NCBI RefSeq assembly: GCF_900129765.1 | Contig: NZ_FQWU01000002.1 | Span: forward strand, 124,001-188,000 | Direction: 5' to 3' | DNA from: Massilia sp. CF038 | Lineage (GTDB): Bacteria > Pseudomonadota > Gammaproteobacteria > Burkholderiales > Burkholderiaceae_D | Length of the DNA: 64,000 nt | In this document: piece after piece, positions 1 through 8,124 of the stretch | How positions within the stretch are numbered: the first letter of the stretch is position 1 | How the letters are laid out: each line of letters starts with the position of its first letter | Position numbers and translations under genes: made by a program | Notes under the pieces: generated by a model | Database searches by the model: none | What the model was told of the DNA's origin: nothing | What the model saw: the letters and a program-made list of their open reading frames with translations, nothing else

Positions 1-1
1 G

Positions 2-238
2 ATGCGCGTGGTGGTGGGTGCGGATAAAATTGCGCGCTTCTACGCCAGTTTTGCCGAACGCCACCCGCAGATCGCCTTTGAAAGCGCGACCATCAATGGC
101 TTGCCGGGATTGCTGGGCACAGTCAACGGCAAGGCCGACACCGTGATGTCGTTTGCCTTCGAGGGTGCGCGCATCAGCGCCATCTACATCGTACGCAATC
201 CCGACAAGCTAGCGCTTGCCGGGACCGCGTTCGCATAA
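2..238 (+). CDS. ECF41-type RNA polymerase sigma factor, C-terminal fragment
   Basis: Only the last 78 codons are in the window; the frame is open to the left edge, so the gene starts upstream. The visible part has the SnoaL/NTF2-like fold pattern and ends with a YIVRNPDKL segment. That RNPDKL-type motif is typical of the C-terminal extension of ECF41 (SigJ-like) sigma factors, where it modulates activity in place of a conventional anti-sigma factor. The sigma2/sigma4 regions are not visible, so the call rests on the tail alone. The stop lies 3 bp from the stop of the convergent ppnN. An unrelated SnoaL-like protein is the main alternative. Confidence 0.6.
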   Translation: MRVVVGADKIARFYASFAERHPQIAFESATINGLPGLLGTVNGKADTVMSFAFEGARISAIYIVRNPDKLALAGTAFA

Positions 239-241
239 GGC

Positions 242-1621
242 TTACTGGATCACCTTGTAGCAAGGCGTATAGGTTTTACCAGGCAGCTTCATGCGGCTTT
301 GCGCCACGAACGATGACAGCAGTGCGTCCATCGGCCCCATCACGGCCGGATCGCCGTGGATTTCGAAGTGACCGAATTTTTCGATGGCGCGAATGCCCTC
401 GTCCTTGACGTTACCGGCCACCACACCCGAGAACGCGCGCCGCAAGTTGGCAGCGAGCAGATGCTTCTCCTGATTCTTGTGCAGGCTCAGGTTGCGCATG
501 TTTTCGTGGGTGGGCTTGAACGGGCGCTGGAATTCTTCGTCGATCTTGAGCAGCCAGTTGAAATAATACGCATCGCTGCGCGACTTGCGGAATTCGCGCA
601 CCTGCTTGATCCCCTGCTGCATCTCGCGCGCCACCATTTCGGGATCGTCGATGATGATCTTGTAGCGCTTTTGCGCTTCCTCGCCCAGGGTATCGGCGAT
701 AAACTGATTAATCTGGATGAAGTAATCGCGCGCTGTTTCAGGGCCCGTGAAAATCAGCGGATACGGCATGTCGGCGTTATCCGGATGGAGCAGGATGCCC
801 AGGATGTAGAGAATCTCCTCGGCCGTGCCTGCGCCGCCCGGGAACACGATAATCCCGTGACCGGTGCGGACAAACGCTTCCAGGCGCTTTTCGATATCGG
901 GCATGATGACCAGATCATTGACAATCGGGTTGGGCGACTCCGCCGCAATAATGCCCGGCTCGGAAATGCCCAGATAGCGCCCGCGCGCCAGGCGTTGCTT
1001 GGCATGGCCAATGGTGGCGCCCTTCATTGGTCCCTTCATTGCGCCCGGGCCGCAACCGGTACAAATATCCAGGTCGCGCAAGCCCATCTGGTAGCCCACT
1101 TCCTTCGAATAGTTATATTCGACCCGGTTAATCGAGTGGCCGCCCCAGCACACCACCAGATTCGGGTTGCGCTGCGGCTGCAGCACGTTCGCATTGCGCA
1201 GAATATGGAAGACCGAATCGGTGATGCCTTCGGTGCGCGTCATGTCGAACTTGGGGTTGTCATTGACTTCGCTGCTGATGAACACAATGTCACGCAACAC
1301 GGCAAACAGGTGCTCGTGGATGCCCTTGATCATCTTGCCATCGACAAAAGCGATCGCAGGTGCGCCTTTTATTTCCAATTTGATGCCGCGTTCGCGCTGA
1401 ACGATGCTGATTTCAAACGATTTGTAGCGTTCCAGCAGCTCCTTGCCATCATCGATGGAGCTGCCGCAGTTAAGCACGGCAAGCGCGCAGTTACGGAAAA
1501 TCTGGTACAGGCCGCCCTGGCTGGTGTCGAGGAGTTTGAAGACTTCCGCTTTGGAGAGTACTTCCAGCTGGCCTTCCGGGGAAATCAGGGTATCGACAAC
1601 GTCGTGTTCCATAGTGCGCAT
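242..1621 (-). CDS. ppnN: Pyrimidine/purine nucleotide 5'-monophosphate nucleosidase PpnN
   Basis: Cytosolic nucleosidase that cleaves the N-glycosidic bond of nucleoside monophosphates to ribose-5-phosphate and free base; in E. coli it responds to (p)ppGpp. The 459-residue length matches the three-part PpnN/YgdH architecture: N-terminal DUF4478-like region, central LOG (lysine decarboxylase-like) fold, C-terminal DUF3412-like region. Visible LOG motifs are CWGGHS (about 158-163), GPGAMKG (191-197) and PGGAGTAEE (261-269), the last being the catalytic/nucleotide-binding signature. The Met at residue 4 is an equally good start. It stands alone, convergent with the sigma-factor remnant and divergent from the POT transporter. 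Confidence 0.9.
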   Translation of the reverse strand: MRTMEHDVVDTLISPEGQLEVLSKAEVFKLLDTSQGGLYQIFRNCALAVLNCGSSIDDGKELLERYKSFEISIVQRERGIKLEIKGAPAIAFVDGKMIKGIHEHLFAVLRDIVFISSEVNDNPKFDMTRTEGITDSVFHILRNANVLQPQRNPNLVVCWGGHSINRVEYNYSKEVGYQMGLRDLDICTGCGPGAMKGPMKGATIGHAKQRLARGRYLGISEPGIIAAESPNPIVNDLVIMPDIEKRLEAFVRTGHGIIVFPGGAGTAEEILYILGILLHPDNADMPYPLIFTGPETARDYFIQINQFIADTLGEEAQKRYKIIIDDPEMVAREMQQGIKQVREFRKSRSDAYYFNWLLKIDEEFQRPFKPTHENMRNLSLHKNQEKHLLAANLRRAFSGVVAGNVKDEGIRAIEKFGHFEIHGDPAVMGPMDALLSSFVAQSRMKLPGKTYTPCYKVIQ

Positions 1622-1869
1622 TCCTTGTGTGGTTCCTAAAGTTCAATCTAGTCTGCAATGCCAATATACGACAAGTCAAGACAGTGCGTGGCGGAGTTTA
1701 TATTGTGCATGTGACAGCGCATTTACACGCGCATCTAGCACACTTTGCAAAAAGTGGCTGGGCATGACCGATTTACATTAGAATGCAGCCCTATTGGAGC
1801 GCCGGGGCCACAAGTTCTGGTCTTCATAATAACAATCCATCCCCATAACCATAATCCAGGAGATACCGG

Positions 1870-3387
1870 ATGAGCGGTACCACTTCAACACCGAACAAGG
1901 AAGTCGTCATTCCCGAGTTTAAGCAGATCATGGGGCACCCTAGCCCCCTGTGGATGCTGTTCATGACCGAATTCTGGGAGCGATTCGCTTTCTACGGCAT
2001 TCGTTGGGCGCTCGTCCTGTACATCGTGACCCAGTTCTACGGCGGTAATTCAGCTGGCGAGCAATCCGCCAACCTGACTTACGGTTCCTACCTCGCGCTG
2101 GTGTATGCCGGCGCCGTCTTCGGCGGTTATGTGGCCGACCGCGTCATCGGCTACCAGCGCTCGATTCTGATCGGCGCCATTTTCATGGCCGCCGGCCTGT
2201 TCATGATCACTGTACCCAATGAAGACATCTTCAAGCTGGGCCTGGCGACGATCATCGTGGGTAACGGCCTGTTCAAACCGAACATTTCGACCATGGTCGG
2301 CAAGCTGTATGCATTGAACGACACCCGTCGCGATTCCGGCTTCACCATTTTCTACATGGGTATCAATTCGGGCGCATTTCTGGCCCCGATCTTCACCCAG
2401 ATTTTGGCTCAGAAAGTCTTCAACGTCGGCGACACCCCGGCCTACAAGGTCGTGTTCTTCGCAGCCGGCATCGGTATGCTGATCAGCCTGGTGTGGTTCT
2501 ACATCGGCCGCGCCAGCCTGAAAGGCATTGGCGCGCCGGAAGGCGAAGCCAAGAACCCGATGCGCATGGTCATGGTTGTCATCGGCGGCCTGCTGGTCAT
2601 TCCGGTCATGTATTTCCTGCTCAAGGCAGGCGCCGGCAATTTGCAGATCGTGCTGACGATCCTGTTCCTGATCCTGGCCGCGATGCTGATGGTCGAAGGC
2701 ATCAAAGAAGGCGCGGTGTCACGCGACAAGACGATCGCCATGATGATCATCTTCGCCTTCAACATCCTGTTCTGGATGTTCTTCGAACAGGCAGGCAGCT
2801 CGTTCACCTTCCTGGCCGAAAAAGTGGTCGACCGTACCGGCGCGCTGGGCATGGATGTGTTCCCGACCGCCTGGTTCCAGAGCGTGAACTCGGTCGCCAT
2901 CATCGCCTGCGCACCGATCATCGCCTGGGTGTGGGTTGCCATGGGCAAAAGGAACGTGAATCCTTCGATTCCACGCAAATTCGGCCTGGGCATCCTGTTC
3001 AACGGCCTCGCTTTCGGCCTGCTGATGTACGCCCTGACGTTCCTGGTTGACCCAACCATCAACAAGATCCCGTTCTGGACCCTGTTCGCTGTGTATTGGA
3101 TCCAGTCGATCGGCGAGCTGTGCCTGTCGCCTATCGGCCTGTCGATGGTCACCAAGCTGGCCCCGACCCGTCTGGTTGGCCTGGGCATGGGTGGCTGGTT
3201 CCTGTCTACCGGTATCGGCAACAACCTGTCGGGCATCTTTGCCAGCCATGTGTCGGGCGACTCCGGCATGTCGATCGGCTCCGCTTTGTCCGGCTACACC
3301 TTCGGCTTCTGGTCGCTGATGATTGGCGGCGTGATCCTGTTCCTGCTGGCACCGTTGATCCAAAAACTGATGCACGGCGTTAAGTAA
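1870..3387 (+). CDS. POT-family proton-dependent oligopeptide transporter
   Basis: Inner-membrane major-facilitator protein that imports di- and tripeptides with protons. The POT signature ExxERFxYYG is present as E34-FWERFAFYG, with E37 and R38 being the proton-coupling residues. The rest is a succession of hydrophobic helices consistent with 12-14 membrane segments over 505 residues, a normal family length. The start is supported by AGGAGAT at 1858-1864, 5 nt before the ATG. Monocistronic, closed by a strong hairpin 20 bp after the stop. Exact substrate (DtpT/DtpA/YjdL-like) cannot be told from sequence. Confidence 0.92.
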   Translation: MSGTTSTPNKEVVIPEFKQIMGHPSPLWMLFMTEFWERFAFYGIRWALVLYIVTQFYGGNSAGEQSANLTYGSYLALVYAGAVFGGYVADRVIGYQRSILIGAIFMAAGLFMITVPNEDIFKLGLATIIVGNGLFKPNISTMVGKLYALNDTRRDSGFTIFYMGINSGAFLAPIFTQILAQKVFNVGDTPAYKVVFFAAGIGMLISLVWFYIGRASLKGIGAPEGEAKNPMRMVMVVIGGLLVIPVMYFLLKAGAGNLQIVLTILFLILAAMLMVEGIKEGAVSRDKTIAMMIIFAFNILFWMFFEQAGSSFTFLAEKVVDRTGALGMDVFPTAWFQSVNSVAIIACAPIIAWVWVAMGKRNVNPSIPRKFGLGILFNGLAFGLLMYALTFLVDPTINKIPFWTLFAVYWIQSIGELCLSPIGLSMVTKLAPTRLVGLGMGGWFLSTGIGNNLSGIFASHVSGDSGMSIGSALSGYTFGFWSLMIGGVILFLLAPLIQKLMHGVK

Positions 3388-3406
3388 CATCCGACGCAAC
3401 AAAACG

Positions 3407-3433
3407 AACGGCGGCCGCTTGGCCGCCGTTTTT
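3407..3433 (+). terminator. Rho-independent terminator after POT transporter
   Basis: Perfect 10-bp stem AACGGCGGCC (3407-3416) / GGCCGCCGTT (3421-3430) with a GCTT loop, followed by T residues. It lies 19 bp past the transporter stop codon. Confidence 0.9.
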
Positions 3434-3461
3434 ACATCCTGGGTGCAGACCCCGTTGCCCC

Positions 3462-3756
3462 CGGGGTCAGACCTCATTTCTGGAATTGTTTTTTAATCGG
3501 GGTCAGACCTCAAATTTGCAAGGGAATGGCCCATCATTTGTTCCATGGCCGTGCAATAGTCGTCAAAAAATGCCCGCGATTTTCAAACATTCGTGTTTTC
3601 CCGTGAATACGGTCCGATTCATCACAGATACAGCGCCTTTTCCGTTGCAAAATCGAGGTCTGTCCCCGTTTAAACGTTGCAAAATCGAGGTCTGACCCCG
3701 ATTAAAAAACAATTGCAGAATTGAGGTCTGACCCCGATTAAAAAACAATTGCAGAA
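3462..3756. repeat. GGGGTCAGACCTC repeat array in tandem and inverted orientation
   Basis: This is the only gene-free region over 300 bp (3388-3771). The core CGGGGTCAGACCTC occurs at 3462-3475 and 3498-3511, exactly 36 bp apart. Its reverse complement occurs at 3655-3668 (one mismatch), 3687-3700 and 3723-3736; the last two are again 36 bp apart. Between the cores lie AATTG/CAATT and a run of A or T. The two direct copies and three inverted copies flank about 140 bp of non-repeated sequence, so the whole is roughly palindromic. No transposase is adjacent. Short open frames inside only spell the repeat and are not credible genes. GGGGTCAGACC-type repeats recur in related genomes (general knowledge), but their role is unknown to me. 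Confidence 0.85.
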
Positions 3757-3771
3757 TGGGGGCTAAGCGCC

Positions 3772-4665
3772 TTAGTTGAGGGTGCGGCTCATTTCGTTCA
3801 TTTCGGCAACTAGCCAGGCGCGGAAGCGTTGGACTTTTGGCATGTCTTGCTTGCGCGGGTTGACCAGGAAACGGTAGCCGCTGCCGAACGGGGCGCTGCG
3901 GCAGTTGATCTTGCGTAGCGAGCCTTTCAGGATGTCCTGGGCGGCGATGCCGTAAGCGACCAGGGCGATTCCTTGCCCAGCCACCGCCGCTTGCGCCAGC
4001 ACGCCCCAGTGGCTGTAGCCTCGGGAGAAGTCGTATTTACCCTTCAGGGCCTTGTTTTCGTTCAGCAGCTTGAGCCAGGATTCGGGCGTCTTTTCATACA
4101 GCAGCGGAAAATTCGGCAGGTCCGCCAGCGTCAGCTCGCTTTGCCCTGGCGCCAGCAGGTCGGGGCTGTAGACGGCAATCAGCCGCTCGTGGAACAGGAT
4201 GTCGGGGTCGCCATCGCTCACCGGGCCGTACCGTACGGCCACGTCGGTGGTGTCGTCGTCCAGGTTGACCGGGGCGTCGTTCGAGTCAAGCCGGATGTCC
4301 AGCTCCGGGTACAGCTTGGTGAATCGATGCATGCGCGGTACCAGCCACTTGATGGCAAACGAGTGGGTGGTCGAAATACGCAAGATGGCTTCTTCGTCCC
4401 CACCCTGCAAGGCGCCGACCTTGGCACTGAGTTCGCCCAGCAGCCGCCCCACCGTGATCGCCAGTTCCTGCCCTTTGGCCGTCAGCGTCACGTGCCGCGG
4501 GTGCCGGATGAAGAGCGCAAAGCCCACCGATTCTTCCAGGTGCTTGACTTGCTGGCTGATCGCCGCCGGTGTCTTGTGCAGCTCTTGCGCGGCCAGCTTG
4601 AAGCTGCCCCAGCGCGCTGCACATTCGAAGTCCAGCAGCCCGGATAGACTGCGAAGATGTTTCAA
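3772..4665 (-). CDS. LysR-family transcriptional regulator (GcvA-like)
   Basis: DNA-binding regulator of 297 residues, the usual LysR length. Residues 1-65 form the winged HTH: LAAQELHKTPAAISQQVKHLE is followed by FIRHPRHVTLTAKGQ. The remainder is a periplasmic-binding-protein-like effector domain. The style of the HTH and of the effector domain (NDAPVNLDDDTTDVAVRYG) resembles GcvA-type members. Divergent from the epimerase-like gene starting at 4770, with 104 bp between them, the classical arrangement for a LysR regulator and its target. The effector is unknown. Confidence 0.9.
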   Translation of the reverse strand: MKHLRSLSGLLDFECAARWGSFKLAAQELHKTPAAISQQVKHLEESVGFALFIRHPRHVTLTAKGQELAITVGRLLGELSAKVGALQGGDEEAILRISTTHSFAIKWLVPRMHRFTKLYPELDIRLDSNDAPVNLDDDTTDVAVRYGPVSDGDPDILFHERLIAVYSPDLLAPGQSELTLADLPNFPLLYEKTPESWLKLLNENKALKGKYDFSRGYSHWGVLAQAAVAGQGIALVAYGIAAQDILKGSLRKINCRSAPFGSGYRFLVNPRKQDMPKVQRFRAWLVAEMNEMSRTLN

Positions 4666-4769
4666 GGAAACTCCAAGGCTAAGTTATTCTTATTCAAAGC
4701 GTCAATATTTCTCGGTTGTTGAATCTTTCTGCTGAGCAGAAAATATACTCGATCAGACAAGGAAATGCT

Positions 4770-5699
4770 ATGCGCAAGAATATATTGGTTATCGGGGGAA
4801 CGCGGTATTTTGGCAAGCTGCTGGTGCAGCGTTTGCTGGCAGCCGGTCATCAGGTCACCATCGCCACCCGCGGCCACGCTCCAGACCCGTTTGGCGAGCG
4901 CATTTCCCGCATCCGGGTCGACCGCCGCAATGAACGCGCCATGCTGGCCGCCTTCCGCGACGCGCCGCCCTATGACATCGTGTACGACCAGATGTGCTAT
5001 TCGCCGCTCGACGCGGCCATTGCGGTACGTGTCTTTGCCGGCCGCGCCAAGCGCTATATCGTCGCCTCCACCATTGAGGTGTACCGCTCCCTGCTCGGTC
5101 AGCAGGACCGTCCCTTCGCGGAAGCAGATCTGAATGTGCTGGCGCAACCCATCGACACCCAATATCCATGGCACGACCCGCGCCTTGCAACCCAGAGCTA
5201 TGTGATGGGCAAGGTACAGGCCGAGGCTTATTTATACCGGGACGGGTCGCTGCCACTGGTCACAGTGCGCATCGGCCATGTCCTGGCCGGTTCGGAGGAC
5301 TTTACCGGCCGCCTGGCGCATTATGTGGACCTGGCGCGCCAGTACGGCGCCCTGCGCTACGCCAGCGCTGCCGCTGCCACCTCGTTCATGAGCGCGCAGA
5401 TCATCAGCGATTTTCTGGTGTGGACAGGTACGCGCGACTTTACCGGCCCCGTGAATGCGGCTTGCGAGGGCGGCCTGTCGGCCTTCGATCTGTACCAGCG
5501 CGTGGGCCAGGTGCTCGATACGCCCGTGCGCGCAATCCCGGCGACGGAAGCCGCCGCCCCCGGTCAGCTCAGTCCTTTTGATTACCCTGCCCCGTTTGTG
5601 ATGGACATGAGCCGCGCCAGATCGCTCGGCTACCAGTTCGGTCACAGAGACGATTTCATCGACGATCTGATTCGCCAGCACGATCTGGCTTTCGTCTGA
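4770..5699 (+). CDS. NAD(P)-dependent epimerase/dehydratase-family protein
   Basis: Extended short-chain dehydrogenase/reductase of 309 residues. The N-terminal Rossmann motif reads VIGGTRYFGKLL (residues 6-17), and the strand/helix alternation continues through the first 180 residues. The start at 4770 is preferred over an upstream in-frame ATG (4716) because AAGGAA lies just before it and because the Rossmann strand then begins right at the N-terminus, as in the family. The classical YxxxK is not obvious, so catalysis is uncertain; GGTR-type members include nucleotide-sugar epimerases and RNA-binding CSP41-like proteins. Likely target of the divergent LysR regulator (inference). Confidence 0.75.
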   Translation: MRKNILVIGGTRYFGKLLVQRLLAAGHQVTIATRGHAPDPFGERISRIRVDRRNERAMLAAFRDAPPYDIVYDQMCYSPLDAAIAVRVFAGRAKRYIVASTIEVYRSLLGQQDRPFAEADLNVLAQPIDTQYPWHDPRLATQSYVMGKVQAEAYLYRDGSLPLVTVRIGHVLAGSEDFTGRLAHYVDLARQYGALRYASAAAATSFMSAQIISDFLVWTGTRDFTGPVNAACEGGLSAFDLYQRVGQVLDTPVRAIPATEAAAPGQLSPFDYPAPFVMDMSRARSLGYQFGHRDDFIDDLIRQHDLAFV

Positions 5700-5721
5700 C
5701 CCCCGGGCAGCCGGCGTTAAA

Positions 5722-5758
5722 AAAGCGGAAGGTGCCAACAGCACCTTCCGCTTTTTTT
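5722..5758. terminator. Bidirectional Rho-independent terminator
   Basis: Stem AAAGCGGAAGGTGC (5722-5735), loop CAACA, and GCACCTTCCGCTTT (5741-5754), followed by more T; A residues flank the left side. It sits between the convergent epimerase-like gene and the OPT transporter and can serve both. Confidence 0.9.
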
Positions 5759-5794
5759 TGGGGCAGCTTGCGCCAGCCCGTCCGCCCACGCCTG

Positions 5795-8050
5795 TTATGG
5801 CGCTTTCTTCTCGCGTGCCACCCAGTACAGCAGCAGCATCAGGGCAGCATAAGGAATCAGCGACAGCAGATCGGAACTGGCGCCGGCAAAGAACGGGTTG
5901 GCCGCTTCCGCCCACTTGGTCATCATGGTGTCGAAGTCGGTCAGCACACCTGCGGTGATGGCGATGATGATGCCGGCCAGCGCACCGCCGGCGATGTAGC
6001 CCGATGCCAGCAGCACGCCCGAGCTGCGGTCGCCTGCCTGCTGCTGCTCTTCTTCGGTCATGGCCGCGTTATGCGCCAGCTTGTTGTTGCGGCGGTCGAC
6101 CAGCCAGCGAATGGCGCCACCGACGGCGATTGGCGCAGTCGACACCAGCGGCAGGTACACGCCCACCGAGAACGCCAGCGCCTGCACGCCGGCCATTTCC
6201 AGCACCACAGCGATCATCACGCCCAGCAGCACCAGCGTCCAAGGCAGTTGCTGATCGAGGATGCCCTTGATGATGTACGACATCAGCACCGCTTTCGGCG
6301 CATCGTATTTCTTCACTTCCGAACCATCCGGACGCTTTGTATGGGTGCCGTTGATGCCCGGGTCGACCAGGTAGGCCAGCGAACCATCGTCGGCGACCAG
6401 ATATTTACCCGACGGGCCACCAACGGTGTCGGTCTTTTGCCAGACTTTGTAGGTCTTGCTGTCGCTGGCGGCCTGCGGGCCTTGCAGCTGGGCCGTCACG
6501 GTCAGCCTGGAGGCATCGACTTTCAAGCCTGGCGCAACCTGCGCCGCCGGTACGTACACGGTGCTGGCGTCGTTCAGCTTGAGCAGGATCGGTCCGAGAA
6601 TCAGTGCCGACGCCAATGCGCCACCCAGAATCGCGTACTGCTGCAGACGCGGCGTCGCGCCGATCAGGTAGCCGGTCTTCAAGTCCTGCGAGGTAGTGCC
6701 CGCGTTACTGGCCGCGATGCAGACAATGGCGCCCACCGACAGCGCCGTCACGTAGTACTGGCCGCCGGTCCAGCCCATCAGAAGGAAGATCAGACAGGTA
6801 AACAGCAGTGTGGCCACGGCCATGCCTGAAATGGGGTTGGATGAGGAACCGACTTCGCCTGTCAGGCGCGAGGACACCGTGGAGAACAGGAAGCCGAATA
6901 CCAGAATCAACAGCGCGCCCAGGAAGTTCATGTGCAGCGGCGTGGCCAGAGAGATCACGGCGATGATGCCCAGGCAGCCAATCAGTACCCATTTGAGGGG
7001 AATATCGCGGTCGGTGCGCAGCGATTCGTCGGCCACGCTGCCTTTGCCAATGCCAGACAGACCGGCTTTCAGGCCGTTCCAGATGGTGGGCATGGCACGC
7101 GCCAGGCTGATCAAGCCACCAGCTGCAACGGCGCCGGCGCCGATGTACAGCACATAAGCGCTGCGAATGTCGTTGGCGGTCATGTCGCGAATGAGCATGG
7201 TGCCCGGCGAGACAGGTACCGTCAGCAAATCGCCGAAGAATTTGATCATCGGGATCAGCAGCAGGTACGACAACACCCCGCCCGCAGCCATGGTCATGGC
7301 AATGCGCGGGCCGATGATGTAGCCCACGCCCAGCAGTTCGGGCGAGATCTCGGCGCCGACCGAACCGGCTTTCAGGGGCGCGCCAAATTCGAAATTGGCG
7401 GTGTCCTTCCAGCCCTTGAACGAGATGTTGGCCACCTTGTACAGCAGGCCAACGGCAAAGCCGCCAAAGATGATCATGGCGCGCCGCTTGGCGTCACGCG
7501 CCGCGTCCGAGCCTTCGACCCGGCTTTCGCCCGCCGCCTCGCGCGAGGTTTCGGTCGCTGCGCACTTGAGCACTTCAGCACACGCGGTGCCTTCCGGGTA
7601 TTTTAGTTCCTTGTGCTGGTCCACGATCATGGTGCGACGCATGGGAATCATCATCAAAATGCCCAGCAGGCCGCCCAGCACGCCCACCAGCATGACGCGC
7701 GAGATCTCCAGGTCGAAGCCCAGAATCATAATCGCCGGCATGGTCACGCCCAGGCCGAAGGCAATCGATTCGCCGGCCGAACCGGCAGTCTGGGTGATGC
7801 TGTTTTCCAGGATGGTCGAATCCTTGCCGCCGACTTTTTTGGCCAGGCCGAACAAGGTAATGGCAATCACGGCCACCGGGATCGATGCGCTCACGGTCAG
7901 GCCCACCTTCAGCACCAGGTACAGCGAGGAGGCACCAAACACCATCCCCAGCAGGATGCCCATGATCAGGGCGCGCGGCGTCATTTCAGGCAGGTTTGCC
8001 GATGCCGGAATATACGGCTTGAAGCCGCCCGGCGTGGATTCTTGTGACAT
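5795..8050 (-). CDS. OPT-family oligopeptide transporter
   Basis: Large inner-membrane transporter, 751 residues with about 15 hydrophobic segments. The N-terminal pattern TPRALIMGILLGMVFG followed by SLYLVLKVGLTVSASIP is characteristic of bacterial OPT proteins, which import oligopeptides or metal-chelate complexes. A soluble stretch near residues 500-600 (YVPAAQVAPGLKVDASRLT and following) separates two membrane blocks, as in the bacterial OPT subfamily. Monocistronic and divergent from the PBP1A gene. With the POT carrier 2.4 kb away it suggests peptide use as a nutrient source (inference). Confidence 0.9.
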   Translation of the reverse strand: MSQESTPGGFKPYIPASANLPEMTPRALIMGILLGMVFGASSLYLVLKVGLTVSASIPVAVIAITLFGLAKKVGGKDSTILENSITQTAGSAGESIAFGLGVTMPAIMILGFDLEISRVMLVGVLGGLLGILMMIPMRRTMIVDQHKELKYPEGTACAEVLKCAATETSREAAGESRVEGSDAARDAKRRAMIIFGGFAVGLLYKVANISFKGWKDTANFEFGAPLKAGSVGAEISPELLGVGYIIGPRIAMTMAAGGVLSYLLLIPMIKFFGDLLTVPVSPGTMLIRDMTANDIRSAYVLYIGAGAVAAGGLISLARAMPTIWNGLKAGLSGIGKGSVADESLRTDRDIPLKWVLIGCLGIIAVISLATPLHMNFLGALLILVFGFLFSTVSSRLTGEVGSSSNPISGMAVATLLFTCLIFLLMGWTGGQYYVTALSVGAIVCIAASNAGTTSQDLKTGYLIGATPRLQQYAILGGALASALILGPILLKLNDASTVYVPAAQVAPGLKVDASRLTVTAQLQGPQAASDSKTYKVWQKTDTVGGPSGKYLVADDGSLAYLVDPGINGTHTKRPDGSEVKKYDAPKAVLMSYIIKGILDQQLPWTLVLLGVMIAVVLEMAGVQALAFSVGVYLPLVSTAPIAVGGAIRWLVDRRNNKLAHNAAMTEEEQQQAGDRSSGVLLASGYIAGGALAGIIIAITAGVLTDFDTMMTKWAEAANPFFAGASSDLLSLIPYAALMLLLYWVAREKKAP

Positions 8051-8124
8051 GGAAGATAGATCCTAACTCTGGAAACGCGTGACGCTCGCGAGGGACGCCG
8101 CTGATTGAAAGGAAAGCAAAATCG

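Noticed and set aside
3486-3748. Two short frames encoding repeated MFFNRGQTS peptides
   Set aside because: They are translations of the DNA repeat itself and have no ribosome-binding site or family match.
3462-3756. Possible CRISPR array
   Set aside because: Repeats are few, in both orientations, with near-identical 22-bp intervals rather than unique spacers, and no cas genes are near.
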